A stretch of DNA of 64,000 nt from NCBI GenBank assembly GCA_948579315.1, contig CAPAOL010000014.1:1-64000 (forward strand). The letters run 5' to 3'. This document shows positions 41,331 to 50,708 of the stretch, one piece after another (position 1 is the stretch's first letter; each line of letters starts with the position of its first letter). Under the pieces are notes generated by a model. That model searched no databases, was not told the DNA's origin, and saw only the letters and a list, made by a program, of their open reading frames with translations. The position numbers and the translations under genes were made by a program. Origin of the DNA: an uncultured Phocaeicola sp. (GTDB lineage Bacteria > Bacteroidota > Bacteroidia > Bacteroidales > Bacteroidaceae).

Positions 41331-41591
41331 ATGAAAAAGTTGTCAAAAATGACTCTACTACATGTAGAGAAGATGTCTGATTCAGAAATGAAACTGATAT
41401 TGGGAGGAAACTCTCTCGCCAGGCTAAGTGGCGATAATTGTTATGAAGAATATATTTCGATTGATCCTCTTCAGGCAAAATGTTCCGGGTATTGTGCTCC
41501 TTATAGACATTATGATTCATCTAATAGTTTATTAGTAATGCAACCAAGAACATGTAAAAGAACTATAAAATGTGAGTGTGTTATAAACTAG
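41331..41591 (+). CDS. Double-glycine leader, six-cysteine secreted peptide precursor
   Basis: The 86 aa precursor has a 26-residue leader MKKLSKMTLL...MKLILGG matching the Bacteroidales GG-leader natural-product type, with cleavage predicted after Gly26. The 60-residue core has six Cys (37, 51, 55, 75, 81, 83), as CSGYC and CKRTIKCEC, suited to three disulfides or to thioether modification. It could be a bacteriocin, a modified natural product or a signalling peptide. No peptidase-containing ABC transporter or radical-SAM enzyme is in the window, so export would use one encoded elsewhere. Confidence 0.78.
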   Translation: MKKLSKMTLLHVEKMSDSEMKLILGGNSLARLSGDNCYEEYISIDPLQAKCSGYCAPYRHYDSSNSLLVMQPRTCKRTIKCECVIN

Positions 41592-41660
41592 TATTGTAAA
41601 GTTTAAATGGGAAGCACTTGCTTTGAAAAATACTTTCCATTATGTTTAATAATTCGATGT

Positions 41661-42956
41661 ATGAAAAATGTAATATATTTATTTCTTATAATACTATTTT
41701 CTCCTATATCTGTAAAAGGGCAGAAAATGTTATCACCCGATTCAACGATTTGTTTTATAGATTCTAAAGAAGCTGATTATCAATTTACAGCAAAGAAAAT
41801 GGGAGATGGTGAGATTAATGGAACTGGTGAAGTTATATCAGTACGTAATGCTATCATGAATTTTGGTGAAATAGCACGAAATGGTATTTGGACCTTTTGG
41901 ACAATTAATAAACCGGAAGAAGCCCCTTTGCAACCTGATGAATATATAATTCATGGGACAATAAACCCTGCATATAATGGAGAACTTGCTATGTTATTCA
42001 CATTCAAGTCTACCGATTGGGAGAAGATCCAACATGTTGATACGGTAATGGTGGCGGATGGTAAATTCAGTTTTCGAGGAAAGGTGAATGATTATAATCC
42101 TTCAATATTGGCAGTAGGTAATTATCCCAAACCCACGCGTTCAGTAGAATTATTCTTGGATGCAGGAAATATACAAGTATCTTTAGACTCACTGAGTGTA
42201 GTTGGTTCGCCTTTGAATGATGCTTTGACGCAATTCCAGAGAACGACGAAGCGTTTTACCAATGATATCCTTCAGGTTAAATCAGATAGTTTGCGGCGAA
42301 TGTTTGGTATGTCAAGAAGAGCAATGTATAAAGAATTTGTGAAGCAGAATATACATAATGGAATAGGACGTATGTACTGCTATGGATGGAATTATTCATT
42401 GCCCGATTTTGAAGAATTATATGCGTTAGCTGATGATACCCTGAAAAATACTCCATGGATGCTTGCTGTAGTAGAGGAACATAAAAGAGATCAAGAACGT
42501 ATGAATAAGCTTTCCCAAATGTCAGGAGAAACATTTAAAAATCATATATTCGAGACGCTTTCTAAGAAACGCAAAGAACTGAAAAACTATGTTGGCAAGT
42601 CCAAATTATTGGTTGTTGATGTATGGGCGTCATGGTGTGGACCTTGTAAAAGAGAAATTCCACATTTGAAAAAGGTTTATGATGCCTATAAAGATAAAGG
42701 ATTATCAATAATCAGTGTTTCAATCGATGATTCAGAAAAGAAATGGAAAGAAGCTGTGGACAAATTTGAAATGCCTTGGGAGCAACTTAGGACAAGCTCG
42801 GATGAAGAGATGAAGTCTTTTATGGCAGACTATCTAATAAACGGAGTACCTCACATGATTATAATTGATAAAGACGGAATTATAGTCTATGCCGGTTCAG
42901 CTCTTCTTGCAGAAAAAGGGCAATTGCAAAATTTGCTAGATGAAAAATTGAAATAG
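41661..42956 (+). CDS. TlpA-family thioredoxin with N-terminal DUF4369-like domain
   Basis: The 431 aa exported protein has a signal peptide (about 1-20), an N-terminal beta-rich region containing IHGTINPAYNGELAML like DUF4369, a helical middle part, and a C-terminal thioredoxin domain with WASWCGPCKREI (Cys326, Cys329) and the cis-Pro motif NGVPHMI. It probably exchanges disulfides in the periplasm. Next to the six-Cys peptide gene it is a natural candidate for folding that peptide. The start was placed at the signal-peptide ATG, 54 bases after a possible earlier one. Confidence 0.88.
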   Translation: MKNVIYLFLIILFSPISVKGQKMLSPDSTICFIDSKEADYQFTAKKMGDGEINGTGEVISVRNAIMNFGEIARNGIWTFWTINKPEEAPLQPDEYIIHGTINPAYNGELAMLFTFKSTDWEKIQHVDTVMVADGKFSFRGKVNDYNPSILAVGNYPKPTRSVELFLDAGNIQVSLDSLSVVGSPLNDALTQFQRTTKRFTNDILQVKSDSLRRMFGMSRRAMYKEFVKQNIHNGIGRMYCYGWNYSLPDFEELYALADDTLKNTPWMLAVVEEHKRDQERMNKLSQMSGETFKNHIFETLSKKRKELKNYVGKSKLLVVDVWASWCGPCKREIPHLKKVYDAYKDKGLSIISVSIDDSEKKWKEAVDKFEMPWEQLRTSSDEEMKSFMADYLINGVPHMIIIDKDGIIVYAGSALLAEKGQLQNLLDEKLK

Positions 42957-43056
42957 TATATATTGTGTAATATATTAAATGTTGTACTCTAGGTTGTTGG
43001 TTTTCCCATTCAAGATCTTAAATCCAACAGTGCATGAATAACAAAAGTGTGTTAAA

Positions 43057-43102
43057 AATAACTCCATTCTCTTTCTTCCAGAAAAAGGAGAATGGAGTTA
43101 TT
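43057..43102. terminator. Bidirectional terminator
   Basis: AATAACTCCATTCTC (43057-43071) pairs perfectly with 43088-43102, 15 bp, loop 16 bases. It separates the convergent TlpA and SusD genes. Confidence 0.7.
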
Positions 43103-43156
43103 CAGAATGTAAGATAACTTCGTTTTAGGATAGGACCCGTATTTTGAAGTGGTGTA

Positions 43157-44515
43157 TTAATTCATTAGATCAGGATTGGCTGCGATAGCACTTTGAGGGA
43201 TGCGCAGTGTATATCGTTCGTCATCTTGCGACAATATCAATGTTTGCCCATCTATTGTTTTTCTTTGTTCGGGACGAGTGGTGCGGCGTAGGTCGAACCA
43301 ACGATGTCCTTCGAAAGCTAATTCACGCGCCCGTTCGTTTAATATTTCGGTAATAAGTTCTGCCTGATTCATTGCATTTACTTCGTTCTTTTTCTGCGTA
43401 TATCCTGCAGAGGTATACCTTTTTTCCATTAGTTTTAGCAGATAGTCACGAGCTTCTGGAAGTTGGTTTAATTGAGCAAGAGCTTCAGCTGCATTTAGAT
43501 AGAGTTCAGCAGTACGGAAAGTACATTTATATTGTGAAGTCTCATTGGTTTTAATAATTTTGTAGTTGCCATCATTTTCCTCATCTGCATCACCGAAATA
43601 TCTTTCAGTACGAAGATCTCCTTCTTTGAACATTTTAACGAATGTTGGGGTGGCAAGTGAAGCATTAATTCCGTTACGGCTATATACATTTTCATAAGCT
43701 GTGATAGACTCTACAGAAGTATATGTGTTAGGCATCTGAAAGTCGGTGCTATTGTTATTATTGTAGTCCTCTAATGCGCTTTTCTGTTCTAGTACACGTT
43801 CTGCTGCATTATAGGCCGCTTGCCATTCACCTTTATAAAGTCGTACACGTGATTCAAACGCATCTACAGCAAGTTTGCTGAAGCGATAGTTATAATCGGT
43901 TTCCCATTCTTTATGGTTGATGAGTTGCCGGGCATTTTCAATATCGGAAAGAATAGATGCATAGATTTCTTCTACTGTATTACGTGTCGGCATCTCTTCC
44001 AAATCCAGTGATAATTTTAATGGAATGGCTTTGCTAGTTGGCGCACCTTCTTTTGTATATGGTTGTCCATAAAGGTTGACTAGCAGAAAGTGCATATACC
44101 CTCTCATAAAATATGCTTCTCCCACTAACTGATTAATTTCTGCTTCACTCCCTTCTGTTATCTCATTTTTCTTGTTGATGATAGCATTGGCATAATAAAT
44201 ATTTTGGTAGTAATAGCTCCAGCCAAATTCTGTTCCGGATGGATTACTTGTAACCCATCTTTCAATGTCTTTGAAGTTATTTTGATCAAATTCGTCTTTG
44301 CTGACAGAAATATCCTCCGTACGCATGTCGCACATGCCTCTATCTGTCAAATCTACCCCATAAGCTGTAGTTATAAGTGCTCTATATTCTTCCAAAGTAT
44401 TAGGAATAACTTTTCCTACAGGCTGAATGTCTAGAAAACTATCACATGATGTCAAGGAAAGAACCAAGCATCCGCTGATTATGAAAATTGTATATAGTTT
44501 TTTTATCTTATCCAT
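43157..44515 (-). CDS. SusD/RagB family nutrient-binding lipoprotein
   Basis: The 452 aa protein has a lipoprotein signal ending at LTSC near residue 24 and the SusD helical-repeat fold (AEALAQLNQLPEARDYLLKLM, RARELAFEGHRWFDLRR near the end). It caps its SusC transporter at the outer-membrane surface and binds the ligand before import. It is the last gene of the operon 50512 to 43157, 12 bases after SusC. Linkage to a metalloprotease rather than a glycosidase suggests peptide or protein ligands; the exact substrate is not known. Confidence 0.94.
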   Translation of the reverse strand: MDKIKKLYTIFIISGCLVLSLTSCDSFLDIQPVGKVIPNTLEEYRALITTAYGVDLTDRGMCDMRTEDISVSKDEFDQNNFKDIERWVTSNPSGTEFGWSYYYQNIYYANAIINKKNEITEGSEAEINQLVGEAYFMRGYMHFLLVNLYGQPYTKEGAPTSKAIPLKLSLDLEEMPTRNTVEEIYASILSDIENARQLINHKEWETDYNYRFSKLAVDAFESRVRLYKGEWQAAYNAAERVLEQKSALEDYNNNNSTDFQMPNTYTSVESITAYENVYSRNGINASLATPTFVKMFKEGDLRTERYFGDADEENDGNYKIIKTNETSQYKCTFRTAELYLNAAEALAQLNQLPEARDYLLKLMEKRYTSAGYTQKKNEVNAMNQAELITEILNERARELAFEGHRWFDLRRTTRPEQRKTIDGQTLILSQDDERYTLRIPQSAIAANPDLMN

Positions 44516-44527
44516 ATATCTTTAATT

Positions 44528-47500
44528 TTAAAAGTTAAGGCTCAGGTTGAATGTCATTGATTTGGCTACAGGAGTGGAATAACGGTTGAACATAGATTCC
44601 GGATCCATGTAATTTTTATAACTGGAACCAAAGACAAACAAGTTACGACCTTCTAGGGCAACGGTTGCTCCATTTATATTTATTTTATGTAGCCATTCCT
44701 GTGGTAGCGTATAAGCCAGTCTTATATTTTGTAGACGTACATAACTAAGACGCTTTACCCATATATCAAGATTTCTGTAGACTTCTTTGACGTTATCAAA
44801 GAAATAGTTGTCTGCCGGATAATTGTTACGGTTAAGAAGAGCTGGTAATTTTCCAGTAGGGTTTTCCGGTGTCCAGCGGTCCAAGATATCGCGATTTACA
44901 TTATGTCCTGGGTCGAAGCTGGTTATATCATATGATGGACTTGTACGGACATGGGCTCCCAAATTGTAAGCAAAATTAAAACTTAGTTCCCAATTGCGGT
45001 AATTAAATGTGTTGATTAAACCACCAGTATAAGGAGCGTCAGTAGTACCTGCATATTCATATAAATTACGTCGGAACTCTGCATCTTCATTGTAAGAGTA
45101 ATATCCGATACCCCATTCATCTTTCATGTCAAACAATGTTTCTACATCAATGGCTTCATTACTTCCTTTCGGGTAGATGAGTATACGTCCGGTCTCAGGA
45201 TCGACTTCGCTTTTGATTGCAAAGATAGCACCTACAGGAGAACCTTCAAGTCCAGGAGTAAGACTATTGGAAGCTGTCAGGTCTTTTAATACTTTGTTAT
45301 AATTATAGGCAAAGTTGAATGTTGTATACCAAGAGAAATTACGGGTAGTTATATTACGTGTTTGTAGATTGATTTCTACGCCTTTATTTTCCATACTTGC
45401 CCAGTTAATGGTCATACTCTCGAAGCCGTTTTCTAGAGGTAGGTTTTTTATACCAATAAGATCTGTTCCTTTGCGGTAATAGTAGTCCACACTCATGTTT
45501 ATTGCTGATTTTAATATAGAAAAATCGACACCAATGTTGTATGAAGCAGTTTTTTCCCAACGCAATTTGTCATTAGGAGCTCCCGATATGCTGATACTTG
45601 TTTCCTCATTGTTAAGTATAGTCTCGTTTTTATAATCACCAATAAGGTAAGGAGAGGTGTTTTTGTCTATATTTCCTTGTAATCCATAAGAAAGTCGTAA
45701 TGCTAAATTATCCATCCAATTTTTCGTTGTTCTTAAAAAAGGTTCGTCTGATATACGCCAGAGACCGCTAACTGAATAAATTGGCAGGTAACGATATTTC
45801 TTATCTACACCAAAAAGGTCGGAACCATCCATGCGAACGCTTGCTCCTAATGTATAACGTCTCATTAATGTATAAGAGCCGTTGGTATAGAATGAGGCAA
45901 AAGCATTTTCTGTGTAACTTTTTGTATGTAATGGATAATTTTTGGCGTCATCTTTGTCTCTAAAGATAATTGGCTTTGTTGTGAGAGTCTTAGGATCATA
46001 TCCATAGGCATTGGTGGCTATTGCATCATACCAATTCTTTCGAATCTCGGAACCTGCCATGATTTGAACCTCATGGATATCTTTGAAAGATTGATTCCAT
46101 TCTCCTTGTACTTTCCATGTGATTTGCGATGTCGTGGCGTTATTGACTTTGTGCATACCTCCTTCGGGAATAAGATATTTTGTACCATTGTCATATTTAC
46201 TATTCTCTCGCATGTTGCGCATTGTAAATGTATTGCCTCCGATATATTGTTCTTGGTTAGCTTGTTCCCATTGTAAGCCAACTTGTGATGTAAGTTTCCA
46301 ATGGTCATTGAAACGCAGGTCTGCATTAAACATTGCATTGACTGCGCTTGTTATTGTTTCCTTATTTGTGTTGGCTCGTTCCTCAAAAATATTAAAGCCC
46401 TGATTAGGGTTTGGTTCATCATCTGTATTAATATTATAGTCATATATATAGTTACCCGCTGCATCGTAACTTTCTTGATATGGGTTGGCTGTACGTGCAT
46501 AATAAATAGGGTTTGAATAACCATGCGAATCTGTAACAAAGTTTGTGTTTTTTCGTCTGTTGGCAAAAAGAGAGAAACCAATTTTTAACAGACGATTCAT
46601 TTGATATGAAGTTTTGCTGGTCAGGTTAAAACGACTCATACTTACTCCTGGTACGTTACCGTCTTCTTTAGAATAGCCGAGGGAGTTGTAGTAAGTAACT
46701 TTTTCACTTCCTCCCGAGATACTGAAATTATATTCTTGAGTAAAAGCATCTCTAAACAAAATATCATTCCAGTCTGTATTGATGTTTTTTAATTGATTGA
46801 TAGCATTTTGTGCTTCAATAGGAAGTCCATTCCAGCCTTGCTGCTGATATACTTTGAATAAGTCATATTGTTTTAAGACAGATGCTACACCTCCTTTACG
46901 ATAGTAAGCTGGAAGATTATTAATAACATCATTAGGCTCTTTCATCAATTCTAATTCTAAATTAATTTTTTCTTCAGAATTTAAAAGGTTTAATTTCGAA
47001 GTATCTAAATTAGGAGTGTAAGTTAACCTAGTGTTGAAATTAATGATAGGCTTTCCTGCTCTTCCTTTTTTGGTTGTCACGATAATTACTCCGTTTGCTG
47101 CACGTGCACCATATATGGCAGTAGCGGCAGCGTCTTTCAGAATAGTGATACTCTCAATATCATTCGGGCTTATTCCAGCAATGGATGATTGTTTCATATC
47201 AACAATGTTATTAGCTTCGTCTCCAAGGTCAGGAATATCGGTCCCCTCCAAAGGTATTCCATCCAATACCCACAACGGGTCTTGTGTTCCATTCAGTGAA
47301 GCAGTACCACGAATACGAATACGTGCTGGAGCTCCCGGTGCACCGGAAGTTGTCGTTACAGCCACACCGGCGATTTGTCCCGCTAATGCCTGGTCGATAC
47401 TTTTTGCAGCACCTACCATTCCATCTGTAACATCTATTTTGGCAATGGCAGCAGTCAGTTTACGGCGTTCCAATTCTTGGTAACCGGTTACTACGACGTC

Positions 47501-47848
47501 TCCTAGTGTGTGTGATGAAGCTTGAAGTACAATACGATAAGTATCTTTTCCTGCTTGCAACACGATGTTTTGTTCTTCAAATCCTATATAACTACAATGT
47601 AACCTAGTCACCTTTTCCGGAATGGAAATGGAGAATTTACCATCCATATCTGTGATAGTACCTAGAGAAGTCTGTGATGCTCCGGCTTTTTTCAAGTCGT
47701 CTGCGTTAACATATACGGAAGCACCGATCAGAGGTTCATTATCTTCGCCGGATATAACGACTCCGGTGATTGTACGATTAGCAGCGCTGGCAAAGGCCAG
47801 CGCATTTGCAAAGAGGCATATAAGAATGCACAAGTATTTTTTTCTCAT
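44528..47848 (-). CDS. SusC/RagA family TonB-dependent transporter
   Basis: The 1106 aa protein has a signal peptide (about 1-22), an N-terminal carboxypeptidase-like regulatory domain (ITGVVISGEDNEPLIGASVYV), the plug with the SusC signature TGYQELERRKLTAAI and IRGTASLNG, and a 22-strand barrel ending in SLNF. TonB supplies energy to bring ligand bound by SusD through the barrel. It starts 30 bases after the metalloprotease gene and is followed by SusD. No regulator or anti-sigma gene adjoins. Confidence 0.95.
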   Translation of the reverse strand: MRKKYLCILICLFANALAFASAANRTITGVVISGEDNEPLIGASVYVNADDLKKAGASQTSLGTITDMDGKFSISIPEKVTRLHCSYIGFEEQNIVLQAGKDTYRIVLQASSHTLGDVVVTGYQELERRKLTAAIAKIDVTDGMVGAAKSIDQALAGQIAGVAVTTTSGAPGAPARIRIRGTASLNGTQDPLWVLDGIPLEGTDIPDLGDEANNIVDMKQSSIAGISPNDIESITILKDAAATAIYGARAANGVIIVTTKKGRAGKPIINFNTRLTYTPNLDTSKLNLLNSEEKINLELELMKEPNDVINNLPAYYRKGGVASVLKQYDLFKVYQQQGWNGLPIEAQNAINQLKNINTDWNDILFRDAFTQEYNFSISGGSEKVTYYNSLGYSKEDGNVPGVSMSRFNLTSKTSYQMNRLLKIGFSLFANRRKNTNFVTDSHGYSNPIYYARTANPYQESYDAAGNYIYDYNINTDDEPNPNQGFNIFEERANTNKETITSAVNAMFNADLRFNDHWKLTSQVGLQWEQANQEQYIGGNTFTMRNMRENSKYDNGTKYLIPEGGMHKVNNATTSQITWKVQGEWNQSFKDIHEVQIMAGSEIRKNWYDAIATNAYGYDPKTLTTKPIIFRDKDDAKNYPLHTKSYTENAFASFYTNGSYTLMRRYTLGASVRMDGSDLFGVDKKYRYLPIYSVSGLWRISDEPFLRTTKNWMDNLALRLSYGLQGNIDKNTSPYLIGDYKNETILNNEETSISISGAPNDKLRWEKTASYNIGVDFSILKSAINMSVDYYYRKGTDLIGIKNLPLENGFESMTINWASMENKGVEINLQTRNITTRNFSWYTTFNFAYNYNKVLKDLTASNSLTPGLEGSPVGAIFAIKSEVDPETGRILIYPKGSNEAIDVETLFDMKDEWGIGYYSYNEDAEFRRNLYEYAGTTDAPYTGGLINTFNYRNWELSFNFAYNLGAHVRTSPSYDITSFDPGHNVNRDILDRWTPENPTGKLPALLNRNNYPADNYFFDNVKEVYRNLDIWVKRLSYVRLQNIRLAYTLPQEWLHKININGATVALEGRNLFVFGSSYKNYMDPESMFNRYSTPVAKSMTFNLSLNF

Positions 47849-47878
47849 TAATGTAGATAGTTAAAGTAATAAGTGGTT

Positions 47879-50512
47879 TTATTTGATTCCTAAAGCAGTA
47901 TTAATACGTAGAATCATGTCCTCATAATGATAGCGTGCAGCAGTATCGGAAGTTCCGAGACGGTTCTGCAACAACTTCTTGATACGTAATAATTCACCGC
48001 GTTTCACAGAAATAGCATCTGAAATACGGTTGAGCTGACTGCCGTAGAAATTGAGCACACGTGGAGCACCCATCCGGTCTTCCTGACGAAGTGCACGTTG
48101 TTCGGCAGCGTAACAGCTACAGAAAGGAGTAGCGTGGTCAAGCAAGAAATGCTCGTTGGCAATTTTCTTGTTGATTTTAACGGCTTCAGGTTCTGCAGCG
48201 GCTGTAAGTAATGCATCGAGGAAGTTTTTCTGCAAAGAACGTTCCATTACGTTAGGGATGCCACCGCGTTCGGTAACACCGAATATGTTCTTATGAAGTC
48301 CGTCCATAAGTTCCACTACTGTAAAGGCTTTCTTTCCATTGACAGATTCATTCTCTATCATACGCATCAAACGAGTATTGCCAAGTAAATCCCAAAGGAT
48401 ATAGGCTTGGGCGTTCTTTAAGATTTGTGTAGGAGCATTTTCCTGTTTTCCGATGGGAGTATTGCGAAGTAGATAAGTATATTGCCCCACTTCTGTGTCG
48501 AACAGCCATTTAGGGTATGTCAAAACTTCATCCATCAGAAATTTCAGTGAAGCTTGTTGTTTCTCTTTCTCTACGAATGTATAAGTTTTAACGCCATCTC
48601 CTACAATTGTATTTTCAATGTAGATACCGCCAATATTGGCAAGGACATGATATAAATAGTTGTTCCATTGGTTGATTACAGCGTAGTAGAGGCGAGATGC
48701 TTCTTCATAAGTTTGTCCCTTCTCACCGGTAGTAGTCCATTGAAGAATTTGTGGAACGATGCGTTTCAGATTCTCAATACCAAGTAAAGAAGAACGAACC
48801 GGATCATCACCTAAGTCTTCGTTCTGTGCACGTGGGTCTACCGCATCGCGTACGTCTTGTGCTTCACTATATTTATAAAGCCGATCAGTATGTTTGCTCA
48901 AGAAATCGAATAAAATATCCTTTTCTTCTTCCGGAGTATTCTTTCCGTACCAACGATACCCATATTCGATAGCAAACATATCGTATGGACCGATATGCGG
49001 AGAAAGAACTTTCACGCCATCTCCAGGCTGTGCGATATAATTGAATCGTGCATAATCCATGATAGATGAAGCGGTAGAGTTCATTCTAGAAGTGAATGCT
49101 TCGGAACGTAATGAATCTGTCGGGAAAGCCCATGAACCCATCATATTGTGGCGGAGTCCTAAAGAGTGGCCTACCTCATGACAAGCTACAAATCGAATGG
49201 CATCTCCCATCAAAGCATCGGGCAATTGCACATTACGTGCTTCCGGACACACTGTTCCGGTCTGGACAGTAATCCATTCACGTACCATAGAAAGCACATT
49301 GTGCCACCACATAATATCAGCTTCCAGGATTTCTCCGGAACGGGGATCTAACAGAGAAGGTCCCATTGCATTTTTCTTTTCCGAAGCAGCATAAGTCACT
49401 ACGGAATAGTTGACATCATCCATGTCTACATGCATACTGTCAGTGATTTCTTTGGCGATAATCGCGTTCTTGAAACCAGCCTTTTCAAAAGCAATCTGCC
49501 AGTCTTCAATACCTTTCTTAATGTACGAACGCCATTGGTAAGGAGTTGAATTGTCAATGTAGAAGACAATCGGTTTGGCAGGTTCCACCATCTGACCTTT
49601 CAGGTAAGCCTCCCGATCTTCCGGTTTGGGTTCCATACGCCAGCGGGTGATATACTGTGTCTTATCCGTACGCTGCTGCGCATCGCTGAAACTTAATAAC
49701 GGATTCGTGAAATAACCGACCTTCTGATTGTCGAATCGTCCCATCATCGGCTTTTCGGGCAATAAGAGAATAGAAGAACTAACCTCCACCGTTACATAAA
49801 CAGTAGTAGTTCCTTCCGTTACCCGGGTGGTCAACTCGGAAGTTGCCACGACATTGTTTGAAAAAGATTTGATGGATAGAATACGTGATAAATTCTTGAT
49901 GGCCGAAGTACCCAGATTAATATTGGTAAATACATTATTGATACTGGTTTCCGTACCGTCATAAATATCATTTACCTTGATTACTAATGCCGTAGAATCT
50001 GCATTGATTGCTTCGATTTTGAATGCGGCAATTAGTGGAGAGATAAAATTATCCTTTACCGAACGGAAGATAGCGTCCGTTTGGGGGGCTAGAGGTAATG
50101 GGCGTTGTTGGCGTAACATTAGTTTGCCCGTCGCTTTGTCCCATTCCATGCAAACCATCTGATTCTCATAGTTTACTCCGCGGTTTACGCCCGCATCGTT
50201 AAGTTCGGCAGGAACTCGTTGCAGCTTATTGACAACTAATAAGTCACGTCCCAAAAGTGAGGTGGGAATTTCAAAATAATAATCATTCTTCTTTTGATGT
50301 ACAGTAAACATCCCTTTGGTTGTTTTACTGTCTTCCACTAATTTCTCGTAGTCGCTTTTACTCTTCTCTTCTTTCTCTTCTGGTTTCTTCTTTTTCTTTT
50401 TAAACCAACTCAGATTTTCTGTAGCGGGGGTAGTTGCAAATGCTGAGAACGTTTCTCCACTCAGCAATATACATGCAATGACCGCTGCCATTACTTTGAC
50501 ATACATTCTCAT
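47879..50512 (-). CDS. Zinc-dependent metalloprotease (DUF5117/DUF4953 type)
   Basis: The 877 aa exported protein has a signal peptide (about 1-26), a Lys-rich stretch KKKKKKPEEKEEK, a DUF5117/DUF5118-like N-terminal half, and a peptidase domain with the zinc motif HEVGHSLGLRH beginning at His445 and the Met turn region SIMDYARF. It is the first gene of the operon with SusC and SusD, so it probably cuts proteins or peptides that the pair imports. The promoter box lies at 50559-50552. Its site, periplasmic or surface, is not clear. Confidence 0.9.
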   Translation of the reverse strand: MRMYVKVMAAVIACILLSGETFSAFATTPATENLSWFKKKKKKPEEKEEKSKSDYEKLVEDSKTTKGMFTVHQKKNDYYFEIPTSLLGRDLLVVNKLQRVPAELNDAGVNRGVNYENQMVCMEWDKATGKLMLRQQRPLPLAPQTDAIFRSVKDNFISPLIAAFKIEAINADSTALVIKVNDIYDGTETSINNVFTNINLGTSAIKNLSRILSIKSFSNNVVATSELTTRVTEGTTTVYVTVEVSSSILLLPEKPMMGRFDNQKVGYFTNPLLSFSDAQQRTDKTQYITRWRMEPKPEDREAYLKGQMVEPAKPIVFYIDNSTPYQWRSYIKKGIEDWQIAFEKAGFKNAIIAKEITDSMHVDMDDVNYSVVTYAASEKKNAMGPSLLDPRSGEILEADIMWWHNVLSMVREWITVQTGTVCPEARNVQLPDALMGDAIRFVACHEVGHSLGLRHNMMGSWAFPTDSLRSEAFTSRMNSTASSIMDYARFNYIAQPGDGVKVLSPHIGPYDMFAIEYGYRWYGKNTPEEEKDILFDFLSKHTDRLYKYSEAQDVRDAVDPRAQNEDLGDDPVRSSLLGIENLKRIVPQILQWTTTGEKGQTYEEASRLYYAVINQWNNYLYHVLANIGGIYIENTIVGDGVKTYTFVEKEKQQASLKFLMDEVLTYPKWLFDTEVGQYTYLLRNTPIGKQENAPTQILKNAQAYILWDLLGNTRLMRMIENESVNGKKAFTVVELMDGLHKNIFGVTERGGIPNVMERSLQKNFLDALLTAAAEPEAVKINKKIANEHFLLDHATPFCSCYAAEQRALRQEDRMGAPRVLNFYGSQLNRISDAISVKRGELLRIKKLLQNRLGTSDTAARYHYEDMILRINTALGIK

Positions 50513-50551
50513 TGAGTCTCTAACTTTTAATTATAATTAAAAAAACGGTCA

Positions 50552-50559
50552 CAAAAGTA
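50552..50559 (-). promoter_or_regulatory. -7 box of the metalloprotease-SusCD operon
   Basis: TACTTTTG on the minus strand, 39 bases before the metalloprotease start. No clean TTTG at -33. Confidence 0.45.
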
Positions 50560-50678
50560 CTAATATAAATAACACAATGACTATTAATTTGCAATCAATA
50601 TAACATTAAAAAGAAATATTAACTAGTATCTACGGTCATCATTCTCCTCGGATATTTCATAGTTTAGTGGGAATAGTG

Positions 50679-50686
50679 TACATTTG
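50679..50686 (+). promoter_or_regulatory. -7 box of the M23 peptidase gene
   Basis: TACATTTG on the plus strand, 22 bases before the ATG at 50709; it excludes a start at 50667. Confidence 0.55.
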
Positions 50687-50708
50687 CGGGAGTAAAAAAG
50701 TGAACGGA

